The notes under the pieces: generated by a model | The model's database searches: none | The model's input: the letters and a program-made list of their open reading frames with translations, nothing else | Told to the model about the DNA's origin: nothing | Position numbers and translations under genes: made by a program | Assembly: GCF_008065375.1 (NCBI RefSeq) | Contig: NZ_VJYI01000008.1 | Location: 62,001 to 126,000, forward strand | DNA length: 64,000 nt | Direction: 5' to 3' | Source: Nonomuraea sp. SYSU D8015 | GTDB lineage: Bacteria; Actinomycetota; Actinomycetes; Streptosporangiales; Streptosporangiaceae | Shown here: positions 1 to 9,175 of the stretch, piece after piece | How the letters are laid out: the number at the start of each line of letters is the position of its first letter | Numbering within the stretch: position 1 is the first letter of the stretch

Positions 1-1
1 T

Positions 2-988
2 CCGAGTGCGGTCTCTCTGATGGCCAATTCCAACCTCTCTCCGCATTTCCCGTACGCCGCGAAGACTTGGCTGGGACTGTGGGAACGTCAGACTGGAGAG
101 CAACTGGACGGCGCGATCGCGACCGATCCCGTCGCGCTGTCCTACCTGCTGAAGGTGATCGGGCCCGTCACCCTGCCCAGCGGCGAGAGAGTGACCGCTG
201 ACAATGTGGTCGACCTCACCGAGCGGGAAGCGTATGCGCGGTACCCGGACCCGCTGAAGCGCAAGGAATTTCTCATCGCGATCGCCAGTACCGTCAGCAA
301 GGCCATCACCCAATCCCGCCCGGACCCCCTTGCTCTGCTATCCGCCCTGTCACAAATGGTGGACGAGCGCAGGATCCAGATCTGGAGTCGCAGGGATTCC
401 GAACAGCGACGCCTGGCGGCGACCCCCATCAGCGGCGTACTTCCCCGTAAGCCAGGGCCGTTCGCCGGGCTGGTGGTCATCAATTCCGCCGGCACAAAGC
501 TCGACTACTACCTGGAGCGATCGCTCCACTATGAGCTAGGCCCGTGCCGGAGCGACGGAACGCGTGTCTCCAAGGTGTGGATCCAACTCAACAACAATGT
601 GCCGCAGGGGAAACTACCCAAGTACGTCATAGACCGACTCGATCTCCCCCCGGATCGCCGTGCTGCCAAGTCCAACGGCTCCAACCGCCTTTGGCTGTCT
701 TTTTACGCCGGGGCCGGCGCAAAGGCGAATGCTTTGCGGATCGACGGCAAGCCGGCTCGGATCATCAGACATACCGAACGATCCCACCCTGTTTACGATG
801 CACTGCTGGAGTTCGCACCCAAACAGTCCAGGACGCTGGAGTTCGACCTTCTGGAGCCTTACTCAACCAACCCACCGGTGGTTCCCGTGCAACCGCTGGT
901 CCGTCCTCAGTACACCAGGATCACTCAGGACAACAAGGGCTGCCCCACGGGGGCGTCTACCACTCAGAACGCGGGGCACAGGGGATAG
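2..988 (+). CDS. DUF4012 domain protein, C-terminal part (cut by window edge)
   Basis: The reading frame is already open at the first base, so the ATG at 20 is internal and the true start lies left of the window. About 328 residues are visible. They match the C-terminal half of actinobacterial DUF4012 proteins: the stretch around WLGLWERQTG, then DGAIATDPVALSYLL and VTADNVVDLTEREAY, followed by a beta-rich segment and a proline-rich, disordered tail. Family members are usually about 550-600 residues with an N-terminal membrane anchor and commonly sit next to exopolysaccharide genes; their biochemical role is unknown. Here the gene converges on the Wzz/BY-kinase gene at the left end of a polysaccharide locus, which fits a part in assembly or attachment of that polymer (inference). 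Confidence 0.8.
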   Translation, partial: PSAVSLMANSNLSPHFPYAAKTWLGLWERQTGEQLDGAIATDPVALSYLLKVIGPVTLPSGERVTADNVVDLTEREAYARYPDPLKRKEFLIAIASTVSKAITQSRPDPLALLSALSQMVDERRIQIWSRRDSEQRRLAATPISGVLPRKPGPFAGLVVINSAGTKLDYYLERSLHYELGPCRSDGTRVSKVWIQLNNNVPQGKLPKYVIDRLDLPPDRRAAKSNGSNRLWLSFYAGAGAKANALRIDGKPARIIRHTERSHPVYDALLEFAPKQSRTLEFDLLEPYSTNPPVVPVQPLVRPQYTRITQDNKGCPTGASTTQNAGHRG

Positions 989-1371
989 AGCCACGTGGTC
1001 CCTTTCCAGGGGCTAGTCTTACGGTGGGTGTCATGGACACGACATCAAAGGCGCGTTCCTGACTGGCACCACCACGCACGGTTCCATATCGCACACAGCA
1101 ACACCTTATGAGCGGGCGATGAGGGCTGCTCGGTCTCGGCGGCGAACCAGTGAACTTCGCCTCCGCCAGCTCACCGCTGAGCTAGGGCGACGGCCGACCT
1201 CGTGCCTACCGTCGCCCAAGCACACGTTGCCGAAGGAGTGACGCGAAACCCCCGGCCGTCACACGGCGCGGACTGGGTCCGGTAGACCAGCCCGAAATCC
1301 CGATTCCCATCGGTGAGCACTGAACCGTGGCATAGAGTCGCCGAATCGCTCGCCACCCCCGCTCCAGTTGC
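989..1371. other. Convergent intergenic region, no gene recognised
   Basis: This 383-base stretch separates two genes that converge. Short frames are present on both strands, for example a 40-codon plus-strand frame from the ATG at 1120, but none has a convincing ribosome site or recognisable protein. A small perfect stem-loop lies at 1168-1183 and could help end transcription from either side. Confidence 0.5.
1168..1183. terminator. Possible bidirectional terminator hairpin
   Basis: A perfect six-base stem AGCTCA / TGAGCT with a CCGC loop lies between the converging DUF4012 and BY-kinase genes. No T-run follows on either strand, so termination is only suggested by position. Confidence 0.25.
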
Positions 1372-2757
1372 TCACCCGGAGACCGGCATCGTGACCTCTC
1401 TCTTGACCTTGGGCTCTTTCGCACGACCGTGGCCACAGCGAATGGCCCTGGCCGGTACAGCATTCAGGACAGCCCCTACCACGCAGGCGTCTACCGATGA
1501 CAGCAGTTCCTTAGCGCGGACGACGTGCTCCTGCCGGGTCTTGCCGTACCGCACGACGAGCATCGTGCCATCGCAGGCCCCCGCAAGCGTCGCTGCGTCG
1601 GTGAGGTTGAGGAGCGGCGGTGCGTCGATGATCACCATGTCGTAGCTCTTCACGAGTTCCTCGAGCACTTGCCTCATGCCACGCGAACCGAGGAGTTCGC
1701 TCGGATTGGGCGGGATCTGGCCACTGGGCAGCACGTACAGGTCGAGCTTCCCCCACTGCTGTGTCGCTTGACCCAGCTGTGCCTTGCCAATGAGCACATC
1801 CGTCAGACCCGCCTCGCTGTTGATACCGAAGTAGTCTCGGATTCGCGGGTGGCGAAGGTCACCATCGATCAAAATCACCCTTCGTCCCGCCTGTGCCAGG
1901 GCTATCGCGAGATTGGACGCGGTCGAGGACTTCCCCTCGCGCGGGAGACAACTGGTGACCACAAGCGACTTCGGCTGCCGGTCGGTATCGATGAACTGCA
2001 GATTCCCACACAGCGAGCGATACGCCTCAGCCCTCAACGGACTTCGCGTGTTATGGACGACCAGAGGGTGACGCTGTGCGTCCTTATCGTAGCCGATGAT
2101 TCCAAGCATGTAGCTCTGAGCCAACCGCTGGAGCATCTCGGAGGTCTTGATGGTGGTGTCCAAGTGATCGCGGAGAAAGATTGATCCTATGCCGATGAAA
2201 AGTGCAATAAGCAGTCCATACGCGACATTTACCAGCGGTTTGGGACTAATCGGTCCGCTGGGCACGCTCGGCGGGTCAACCACCGCTAGTGTAACGCTAG
2301 GAGAGCTGCCGGGGGTTGGTCGCTCCATTTCTTCCACCATGGTGGCCAACCTGGCGCCGAGAGCATCAGCGAGGCGCACGGCACGGATGGGATCGCCATG
2401 GGTGATCGTCGCCTGTAGAAGCAGGGTATCCGGTATGACTTGCGCTGTAATGTTCTGCTGAAGGGCTCCAATCTCGTTCTCAGTCTCCGCGATCTGGCTG
2501 ATCAGGCGCCGGCTGGACAGGAGGTTGGCGTAGGACTTCACCTGCTGCGTGGAGATTGGCTGGTGCGCGCCAAGAGCGTCAACCTTTGCGCTCTTGACCA
2601 TCAATGTGATCGCCGCGGCGTATTTCGGTGGCGTGTTCGCGGTGATCCAGACTGCTGATATCACACCGATGATCAGCGAGATGAGAATGAGCAGCCAGTT
2701 GCGATACAAGAGCCTTAGGCATGTCAGCAGATCCACTGAATCAACCCTGCCTTTCAC
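1372..2757 (-). CDS. Wzz-type chain-length determinant fused to BY-kinase domain
   Basis: A 461-residue polysaccharide co-polymerase/tyrosine autokinase that would control polymer length and assembly at the cytoplasmic membrane. The N-terminal Wzz part has a first membrane segment near residues 20-40 and a second near 172-195, with the external loop between. The cytoplasmic ATPase follows: Walker A PREGKSSTASN near 268, Walker A' ILIDGDLRHP, and Walker B MVIIDAPP near 372. BY-kinases normally end in a tyrosine-rich tail that is autophosphorylated; here the last residues (KVKREVTMPVSG) contain no tyrosine. The gene is last in the minus-strand operon and its start overlaps the end of the WecA-like gene by 17 bases. 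Confidence 0.88.
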   Translation of the reverse strand: MKGRVDSVDLLTCLRLLYRNWLLILISLIIGVISAVWITANTPPKYAAAITLMVKSAKVDALGAHQPISTQQVKSYANLLSSRRLISQIAETENEIGALQQNITAQVIPDTLLLQATITHGDPIRAVRLADALGARLATMVEEMERPTPGSSPSVTLAVVDPPSVPSGPISPKPLVNVAYGLLIALFIGIGSIFLRDHLDTTIKTSEMLQRLAQSYMLGIIGYDKDAQRHPLVVHNTRSPLRAEAYRSLCGNLQFIDTDRQPKSLVVTSCLPREGKSSTASNLAIALAQAGRRVILIDGDLRHPRIRDYFGINSEAGLTDVLIGKAQLGQATQQWGKLDLYVLPSGQIPPNPSELLGSRGMRQVLEELVKSYDMVIIDAPPLLNLTDAATLAGACDGTMLVVRYGKTRQEHVVRAKELLSSVDACVVGAVLNAVPARAIRCGHGRAKEPKVKREVTMPVSG

Positions 2758-3775
2758 GGTTTCGGGAAATAGGGTGATTTATCGGCGCGTAGACGCTTAC
2801 ACCCTGTAGCAAACTGATGAGTAGGATGGCGGCTCCAACCGAGATCATTGCTGTGACGGGCGGCGATATCCACTTCAATGCCATCGCGAGGCAGCAGGCA
2901 CCGGCCACGGCGGCCACCAGGCCGAGCACCACAGCTACCGCTCGTACGCGAAGGCCCATTCGGCGCAGGCGGTGGGACACGTGGTCAGTGCCACCCGTCA
3001 GAGGAGAGCGCCCCACCCGCAGCCGTGAGAAGAACACGACGCCCGTGTCGACGGTCGCCACGAAGGTCGGAAGCAGCAGCCCGGCGACCATTGTGTCCGG
3101 GTCTTGTCCCGACACCAGGAAAACGGCGGAGCAGGAAAGTATGAATCCGATGAAGAGGGACCCTGAGTCGCCCATGAATGTCTTCGCAGGTGCCCAGTTG
3201 TGCGGCAGGAAGCCGAGGCTCGTGCAGGCGAGCGCTGTCAGTAGGAGCCCCAGCGACTCATGACCAGATACGAAGGCCGTCCCTGCGAGGAGAGCCGCAG
3301 TGACCGTGGCGACGGCTCCAAGCGCACCGTCCATGTTATCCAGCAGGTTGAAGGAGTTGGCCACCACGACGATCCATAGCACCGTGAGAGAACCGTCCAG
3401 CCACCCGCCGAAAAGAGTGACGTGGACTCCAGAGGAGACGACTCCACTCGCCGCCACGGTCCCCACGGTCAGCTTGGTGAAGGGCTGCATCGGCCTGATG
3501 TCGTCGATCAGACCGACCAAGGCCATCACCGTGGCGGCCAGCAGCACGGCGGTGATGCGCTGATCAGCGAGGCCGAGTGCCGTGACCGCAGGGACGAGCG
3601 TGCCCAGCGCGATCGCGATGCCGCCGAGATAAGGAGTTGGGCGAGCGTGCGCTTTGTTGGCGCTGGGCTGATCGGTCAGTCCCCACCGGAGCGCGAGGCG
3701 CTTCAGCGGGACGACGGCCAGACAACAGATCAGAAACCCGGCCACGCCCACGGCCCAGATGGTCGTGGCGTTCAT
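2741..3775 (-). CDS. WecA/TagO-type undecaprenyl-phosphate HexNAc-1-phosphate transferase
   Basis: A 344-residue polytopic membrane enzyme of the MraY/WecA family, predicted to start the repeat unit by moving HexNAc-1-phosphate (usually GlcNAc) from UDP to undecaprenyl phosphate. Family marks are HARPTPYLGG near the start, the cytoplasmic acidic motif LIDD, the NLLDNMDG motif, and MGDSGSLFIGF near residue 205. About ten or eleven membrane spans alternate through the length. It overlaps the downstream kinase gene by 17 bases and the upstream epimerase gene by four, so the three are probably translated from one message. No polyprenyl-phosphate hexose transferase is seen in the locus, so this is the likely initiating enzyme. 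Confidence 0.88.
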   Translation of the reverse strand: MNATTIWAVGVAGFLICCLAVVPLKRLALRWGLTDQPSANKAHARPTPYLGGIAIALGTLVPAVTALGLADQRITAVLLAATVMALVGLIDDIRPMQPFTKLTVGTVAASGVVSSGVHVTLFGGWLDGSLTVLWIVVVANSFNLLDNMDGALGAVATVTAALLAGTAFVSGHESLGLLLTALACTSLGFLPHNWAPAKTFMGDSGSLFIGFILSCSAVFLVSGQDPDTMVAGLLLPTFVATVDTGVVFFSRLRVGRSPLTGGTDHVSHRLRRMGLRVRAVAVVLGLVAAVAGACCLAMALKWISPPVTAMISVGAAILLISLLQGVSVYAPINHPISRNRERQG

Positions 3776-4761
3776 GGGACCGACGCCGCAATGTCTTCGC
3801 GGGCTTCCATGACGACCTCGGTGAGGATCTCATCCAGAGTGCGCCGTGGAGTCCAGCCGGTGAGCTCGCGAAGCTTCGTGGTGTCGGGCACCCGGCGTGT
3901 CATGTCCTCGAAGCCCTTGATGTACGCCTCGTGATACGGGATGACTTCGATCCCGGACGTGGATCCGGTGTGCCGGATAATCAGCTTCGCAAGCTCCAGG
4001 ATGCTCACTTCCTCCTCTGAGCCGATGTTGAAGGTCTGCCCCTCTGCCGCCTCAAGATCTAGAAGCATGAGCAACGCGTCAACAACGTCCGCGACGTGTG
4101 CGAAGCAACGGGTCTGGCTCCCGTCACCGAAGACCGTTAGGGGGGCCCCGCTGATCGCCTGCCGTACGAGTCGCGGGATGACCATGCCGTAAGCCGGGCT
4201 CTGCCGCGGTCCCACAGTGTTGAACAGCCTCACCACGATCGTCGGAAGACCCCGTTCCCGGTGATATGCATTGGCCAAGATCTCGTCGACGGCCTTCGCC
4301 GTGCTGTAGGCCCACCTCACGACGGACGGGGGACCGAGAATGCGGTCAGCACTCTCCGGCAGCGGCCCTGAAGAGTTCTTGCCGTAAATCTCACTGGTGC
4401 TGGTGATCAGGAACTTTTTCCTGTAGCGATACGCGGCCTCGATGACGATCTCCGAGCCGCGGATATTGGTCGTCAGGCACCGCAGCGGCTGTTCGACGAT
4501 CAGCTTGACCCCGACCGCCGCCGCGAGATGGACGACCACGTCACACTGGCGGACCAGTTCGTCGACCATGAGCTCATCCAGGACCGACCCGTGCACAAAG
4601 CGGAGGTTGGGATGCGGCCGGAGGTTCTCCCGCCGCCCGGTCGACAAGTTGTCCAGAGCCACGACAGAGTCACCGCGGGCGAGCAACGCATCGGCCAGAT
4701 GCGACCCGATGAATCCGCTGCCGCCTGTTATCAGGTAGGTGCTCTTTTCTGCTTTGGTCAC
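3772..4761 (-). CDS. NAD-dependent nucleotide-sugar epimerase/dehydratase (SDR)
   Basis: An extended short-chain dehydrogenase acting on a nucleotide sugar. The N-terminal Rossmann motif is GGSGFIGSH, the active site has STSEIYG with YSTAK, and the later NTVGPRQSP and FGDGSQTRCF segments are typical of the UDP-glucuronate decarboxylase/dTDP-glucose dehydratase branch; the exact reaction cannot be read from sequence. The frame can be extended to an ATG at 4830, but that would overlap the upstream gene by 56 bases. A GTG at 4761 has AAGGGGAAG just upstream and leaves a 13-base gap, so I choose it (329 residues). Its end overlaps the WecA-like gene by four bases. Confidence 0.85.
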   Translation of the reverse strand: MTKAEKSTYLITGGSGFIGSHLADALLARGDSVVALDNLSTGRRENLRPHPNLRFVHGSVLDELMVDELVRQCDVVVHLAAAVGVKLIVEQPLRCLTTNIRGSEIVIEAAYRYRKKFLITSTSEIYGKNSSGPLPESADRILGPPSVVRWAYSTAKAVDEILANAYHRERGLPTIVVRLFNTVGPRQSPAYGMVIPRLVRQAISGAPLTVFGDGSQTRCFAHVADVVDALLMLLDLEAAEGQTFNIGSEEEVSILELAKLIIRHTGSTSGIEVIPYHEAYIKGFEDMTRRVPDTTKLRELTGWTPRRTLDEILTEVVMEAREDIAASVP

Positions 4762-4774
4762 AGGCTTCCCCTTG

Positions 4775-5770
4775 TCACATATGTGGAAAGGTCTTATTTG
4801 TGGGGGGAAGCGGCAGGTCAACATGGGCACTGGGCCTCGAGACCGCAGCCTGTTCGAACCAGGCCACCGTCGCGCGGAGTCCTTCGTCGAGCTGTACGGG
4901 ACGCACTGTGGGGAACAGGTGGCGAAGCAGATGAGGCGATGCCTGAGACTCCCGGATGTCGCCGATCCGGGGAGGCAGGAAGGTCACTTCGATCGGCCGC
5001 CCGAGAACCTCGCTCAGGACGTCCTTTAGATGCCGCAGGGTCACGCGGGTACCGAATGCGAGATTCACCGGTTTAGTGTTCGTGGCCATGCGGTTGATCG
5101 CCTCGACGAGCACCTCCGCTACGGATCCCACATAGGTGAAGTCCCGGGCCTGATTCCCATCGCCGTAGATGGGCACCGGACGGCCGCGCAGGGCCATCGA
5201 CACGAAGGTCGGCACCACGGCCGCGTAGGCGTGGTCGGCCGACTGCAGCGGGCCGTATACGTTGAAGAACCTGAAGGCCAGGACGGGCAGGCTGAAGCTC
5301 CTGCCGTACGCGAGCGCATAAGCCTCCGTAGCCACCTTGCTCGCCCCGTAGGGGCTGAGCGGCCGGAGAGGAAGGTCTTCATGCTTGTGCGGCTCCTGGG
5401 CGTCTCCGTAGACGGAGGACGATGACGCGACGATCACGTGAGGCTTGGTTGCACGGCACGCCTCGAGGAGGTTGAGTGTGCCCGTGGCGTTCACGGTGTG
5501 CGAGGCCAGGGGATCTTCCAGCGATCGAGGCACTGAGGGCCGGGCGGCCAGGTGGACGACCGCGCCGGCGTCGGCGACGAGAGTGGCCAGGAGATCGTCC
5601 TCCAGAATGCTGCCCTTCACGAAATCCACTTCGACGCCGTCGAGATTGGCGAGATTCCCCGTGCTCAGGTCGTCCAGGACGGTGACCTTCTCGACTTCCT
5701 CTCGCGCTGTGAGCGCGCGGCACAGGTTCGCGCCGATGAAGCCCGCGCCGCCGGTTACCAGTACTCTCAT
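4775..5770 (-). CDS. NAD-dependent sugar 4-epimerase-like SDR
   Basis: A 331-residue extended SDR close in pattern to UDP-glucose/UDP-GlcNAc 4-epimerases of the GalE/WbpP kind. It shows GGAGFIGANL, VHLAARPSVPRS, ASSSSVYGD, the YGASK catalytic pair, FRFFNVYGP, and YGDGNQARDFTYV. It would supply a galacto-configured sugar nucleotide in the cytoplasm. The gene is second in the minus-strand operon, 18 bases after the GT4 gene and 13 bases before the next SDR. A GlcNAc epimerase, a GalNAc-type epimerase or a uronate epimerase are all possible. Confidence 0.85.
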   Translation of the reverse strand: MRVLVTGGAGFIGANLCRALTAREEVEKVTVLDDLSTGNLANLDGVEVDFVKGSILEDDLLATLVADAGAVVHLAARPSVPRSLEDPLASHTVNATGTLNLLEACRATKPHVIVASSSSVYGDAQEPHKHEDLPLRPLSPYGASKVATEAYALAYGRSFSLPVLAFRFFNVYGPLQSADHAYAAVVPTFVSMALRGRPVPIYGDGNQARDFTYVGSVAEVLVEAINRMATNTKPVNLAFGTRVTLRHLKDVLSEVLGRPIEVTFLPPRIGDIRESQASPHLLRHLFPTVRPVQLDEGLRATVAWFEQAAVSRPSAHVDLPLPPTNKTFPHM

Positions 5771-5788
5771 CTGCTCGCTCCTTCTCGC

Positions 5789-6958
5789 TCAGGCGGCGGC
5801 GAGTCGATCCCGCCGGTCCTGGACCAGCGATCGATAAAGGGCTTCGGTATCGGCGACGAGGCGTTCGACGGAGAAGGAGGCATTTGTCCAGTCACGGGCA
5901 GCCTCCCCCATCCGGCGGGCAAGCGCGGGATCGGCGAGCAGGCTCATCGTCTTTTCGGCCAGTTCGGCTGCGTCAGTCGAGGCCAACAGCCCGGTCTGCC
6001 CGTCCTTCACGATCTCCGCGACGCTTCCCACCCGCGTGGAGACGCTCGGTGTGCCGGCCATCCCCGCCTCGACGAGGGTGAGCGGCGTCCCCTCGTTGTC
6101 GGAGGTCAGCACCACCGCGTCGGCGGCGGAGTAGACAGACTCCACGTCCTTTCTCCAGCCGAGCAGATGGAAGGACCGCCGCACGGATCGGATGTCCCGT
6201 TCGAGCTGCTCCTGGAGTTCGCCTCCACCGCAGACCACGAAATGACAGTCAGGCACCTGCTGGAGCACGGCTCTGGCCACCGCAACAAACCGGTCAGGCC
6301 GCTTAATCTGGGTCAGTCGCCCCACGTAGGCGACGACTGGCGCGTCTGGTGGCAGGCCTAGAGCGAGACGAGCCGCAGTGCGGTCGGGGACGGGACCGAG
6401 TCGAACGCCGGGCCTGATCACCACATACTGCTCGGGACGGCCGATGCCCGCCCGGAGTAGATCGTCGCGAACCCGCGATCCGACTGTCACCAGCCGATCG
6501 GATCTGGAAGCGAGGAACCGTTCTGATCGCACGTAGAGAGCACGCTTGGCCGGGGAGAAATAGCCGTGGAGAAGGTGCCCGTGGAACACATGAACCCGGG
6601 CGGCGCCGACACCGGACAGGAGCGACGCCAGCCGCCCGAGAGCGCCCGCCTTGGCCGTCCGGGTGTGAACGACATGTGGCCGGAAGGTACGCATGGCGGC
6701 CATCAACCCGAGGAGAGCACGGTAGTCGTCCGAGGGCCTGACCGCGCGGCCCAGACCCGCCACGCGGTGAACCCGCACCCTCGAAGCCTTCAGGTCGAGG
6801 TGATCCCCCTCATCGGCATCCACATGCCCCGTGTAGAGCCGATGGTCGAACTCGGCGTGGTTCAGCCGCTCGCACAGTCCCGATACCTGTGTGGCGGGGC
6901 CGCCCACGTTCAACCGGGCGATGATCTCCATGACACGGATCCGGCCATCCGGTTTCAT
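5789..6958 (-). CDS. GT4-family glycosyltransferase
   Basis: A 389-residue GT-B fold glycosyltransferase. The N-terminal domain opens with IARLNVGGPATQV, typical of retaining GT4 enzymes. The C-terminal nucleotide-sugar domain has VAYVGRLTQIKRPD and the E-x7-E site DNEGTPLTLVEAG followed by VSTRVGS. It would add one sugar to the lipid-linked repeat at the inner face of the membrane. The ATG at 6958 has AGGAGT seven bases upstream. It is the first gene of the minus-strand operon and faces the plus-strand operon across a 322-base gap. Confidence 0.88.
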   Translation of the reverse strand: MKPDGRIRVMEIIARLNVGGPATQVSGLCERLNHAEFDHRLYTGHVDADEGDHLDLKASRVRVHRVAGLGRAVRPSDDYRALLGLMAAMRTFRPHVVHTRTAKAGALGRLASLLSGVGAARVHVFHGHLLHGYFSPAKRALYVRSERFLASRSDRLVTVGSRVRDDLLRAGIGRPEQYVVIRPGVRLGPVPDRTAARLALGLPPDAPVVAYVGRLTQIKRPDRFVAVARAVLQQVPDCHFVVCGGGELQEQLERDIRSVRRSFHLLGWRKDVESVYSAADAVVLTSDNEGTPLTLVEAGMAGTPSVSTRVGSVAEIVKDGQTGLLASTDAAELAEKTMSLLADPALARRMGEAARDWTNASFSVERLVADTEALYRSLVQDRRDRLAAA

Positions 6959-7280
6959 GCGGACTCCTAACCACTGTCTCGGCCAACACGGGAGAAACTA
7001 ACCCGGCGATCGAGGCAATCCGCCGATCACGTCGCATGGGTGGCGAAAAGTTTCCTATTTCCCTACCTGTGGATGATCGAGTGATTGCAGCGCCAAGGCC
7101 GCCCGTGACACGCCGGATCCTCCTTAGCAATGAGAAATCGGGAGAACCACGTAATGTGGTGGTGGCCGTTGACCAACCGGCGACGACAGGGCTGTACCCG
7201 ACGCGTGATGTCGGCGAACGCCGCGATGTGCGCGTGGACGACAAGAGGCAATCTTCCGCAGACTGTGACAAAGGAATCAT
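6959..7280. promoter_or_regulatory. Divergent promoter region between two polysaccharide operons
   Basis: The 322-base gap separates the GT4 gene (minus) from the first methyltransferase gene (plus), so it must hold promoters for both operons. I do not see a consensus -35/-10 pair that I would fix. It is locally AT-richer than the flanks, and AAGGA stands just before the ATG at 7281. A minus-strand frame of 172 codons that crosses the region shows no recognisable protein. Confidence 0.45.
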
Positions 7281-8096
7281 ATGGGTGATCACGTTATTGT
7301 CGTAGATGAGGATCGGGAGACTGGTCAACGCCTTAAATACTACTCAAAAAACGCTGACGTCGATTATTGGACCACTCTATGGGCGTCCAAGAAATGGACG
7401 TACGATCGGCAGTTGAAGGGTTATCTGCCCCGCTACCTTCGCGACACGTTCCTGAAATGGGTGAGGCCCGGTGCTCGTGTGCTCGAAGCGGGTTGCGGTA
7501 TAGCTCATTTCACGGTGGCGGCCCACGCGCTTGGATACCGCGCCGAGGGACTGGACTGGTCCGAGCAGACGATCCACAGACTCAAGGCCAGGTTTCCCGG
7601 CATTTCGTGGCATGTTGGAGACGTTCGGAAGCTCGAATTCGACGACGGCGTTTTCGACGCCGTCTACTCCCCCGGCGTGTGTGAGCACTTCGAGGAAGGC
7701 CCCACTCAGATCCTGGCCGAGACGCGGCGGATTCTTTCTCCGAGCGGAATCGCCGTCATCGTGACACCGTGTTACAACCGGTGGCTGCAGGCGCGCGCAC
7801 ACCGGCTCTTCGCCGGCTCGGTGCCTGTGGGTCATTTCTATCAGTATGCGTTCAGCTCCGATGGGATAACCGGCCTCCTGCGTCGTATCGGCTTCGAGGT
7901 GCTGCAGGTACGGCATTTCGGCACCTTGGAAACACTGATGGAGTTTGGGAACTGGCGGCTTCCTCGCCGGCTGCAAAGGCCGCTTCACGTCATGGACTAC
8001 CTGCCTGTATTCCAGCAGTGGGGAAGGTGCTGCGTCTGGGTGGCGCGCCGGCCCGCCCTCGCCACGCCGACCAGGACGGCGCGTACAGCACCGTGA
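7281..8096 (+). CDS. Class I SAM-dependent methyltransferase, copy A of a tandem pair
   Basis: A 271-residue methyltransferase with motif I VLEAGCGIAHFT near residue 73 and the acidic GDVRKLEFDDGVFDAV segment. It lacks membrane spans and would methylate a sugar or sugar-lipid in the cytoplasm. The next gene is a clear paralogue of almost equal length (270 residues), sharing the opening DHVIV-DE-RETG-RLKYYS, the block SPGVCEHFEEGP and the ending WGRCCVWVARRPA. AAGGA lies before the ATG. It leads the plus-strand operon. Confidence 0.87.
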   Translation: MGDHVIVVDEDRETGQRLKYYSKNADVDYWTTLWASKKWTYDRQLKGYLPRYLRDTFLKWVRPGARVLEAGCGIAHFTVAAHALGYRAEGLDWSEQTIHRLKARFPGISWHVGDVRKLEFDDGVFDAVYSPGVCEHFEEGPTQILAETRRILSPSGIAVIVTPCYNRWLQARAHRLFAGSVPVGHFYQYAFSSDGITGLLRRIGFEVLQVRHFGTLETLMEFGNWRLPRRLQRPLHVMDYLPVFQQWGRCCVWVARRPALATPTRTARTAP

Positions 8097-8362
8097 TCTG
8101 TTCGGCGGACGACCGGAGTTTCTCACAACAGGTGATCGTTGTTCTCGCGGTCATCCCTTGCCCCGACGAACCGGCGTGCGGTTGTCAACAACACACAAAC
8201 GATTCGCCATCGCACGTGGCGACGGAGGCTACGTACACCATCAGGTGTCATGGTTTATGCAGCTAGGCGGCCGCTCGAGGTGATTACGGCCGTCGGCCCC
8301 GAACGACCGCGTATGGCTATGGCGCCGCTCGCAGACCCGAGCGTTGGACAACAGGAGGTCCC

Positions 8363-9175
8363 ATGAGGGATCACGTGATCGTCCTGGATGAGAACAGAGA
8401 GACCGGGCGACGCCTCAAATACTATTCGCAGGTCGCGGACGCGGCCTACTGGACCGATCTGTGGAAATCCAAGGAGTGGTCGTACGACCGCCAACTGGCA
8501 GGCCACCTGCCGCACCAGCTCCGCAGCACGTTCAGCAGATTCGTCGAGCCGGGCGCCCGAGTGCTCGAAGCGGGTTGTGGCATGGGGCACTTCACGGTCG
8601 CCGCGCGTGTGCTCGGATACCGCGCAGAAGGTCTGGACTGGTCCTCGGAAACGATCGAAGAACTGCGGAGACGTTTTCCGGAGATTCCCTGGCACGTGGG
8701 GGACGTCCGCAAGCTGGAATGCGATGACGGCAGCTTTGACGCAGTATATTCTCCCGGCGTGTGCGAGCACTTCGAGGAAGGGCCCGTACAGATACTCAGG
8801 GAGACGCAAAGAATCCTGCGGCCCGGTGGCATCGCCATCATCACGACTCCGTGTTTCAACCGCTGGCTGCAGGCACGAGCGGATCGGTTCACCCCCACCG
8901 CGGAGCGCACCGGGGAGTTCTACCAGTTCGCCTTCAGCCCCGAGGGTATGAGGCGGCTATTGGAGGATCTCCAGTTCGAGGTGCCGTTTGTACGGACGTA
9001 CGACACGGTGGACACGTTTATCCAATTTGCCGGCTGGCGACTTCCCCCGTGGGCGATCAAGCCGCTTGCGATCATGGACTATCTGCCCGTCCTGCGTCAT
9101 TGGGGAAGGTGCTGCGTCTGGGTGGCGCGCCGCCCCGCTGGATTGACGATCCCATCCGGAGGCGGCTCCCCATGA
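8363..9175 (+). CDS. Class I SAM-dependent methyltransferase, copy B of a tandem pair
   Basis: A 270-residue methyltransferase with motif I VLEAGCGMGHFT and GDVRKLECDDGSFDAV, colinear along its whole length with the preceding gene, so the two arose by tandem duplication. The middle region after the WLQAR block is the most different part and may set acceptor choice (inference). The start has AGGAGG five bases before the ATG. Its TGA overlaps the ATG of the next glycosyltransferase by four bases. Confidence 0.87.
   Translation: MRDHVIVLDENRETGRRLKYYSQVADAAYWTDLWKSKEWSYDRQLAGHLPHQLRSTFSRFVEPGARVLEAGCGMGHFTVAARVLGYRAEGLDWSSETIEELRRRFPEIPWHVGDVRKLECDDGSFDAVYSPGVCEHFEEGPVQILRETQRILRPGGIAIITTPCFNRWLQARADRFTPTAERTGEFYQFAFSPEGMRRLLEDLQFEVPFVRTYDTVDTFIQFAGWRLPPWAIKPLAIMDYLPVLRHWGRCCVWVARRPAGLTIPSGGGSP

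Noticed and set aside
4841-4860. GTTCGAACC resembling a tRNA T-loop
   Set aside because: It is inside the coding sequence of a sugar epimerase and no tRNA arms can be folded around it.
6810-7328. 172-codon minus-strand frame across the divergent promoter region
   Set aside because: It overlaps the clear starts of both flanking genes and shows no domain.
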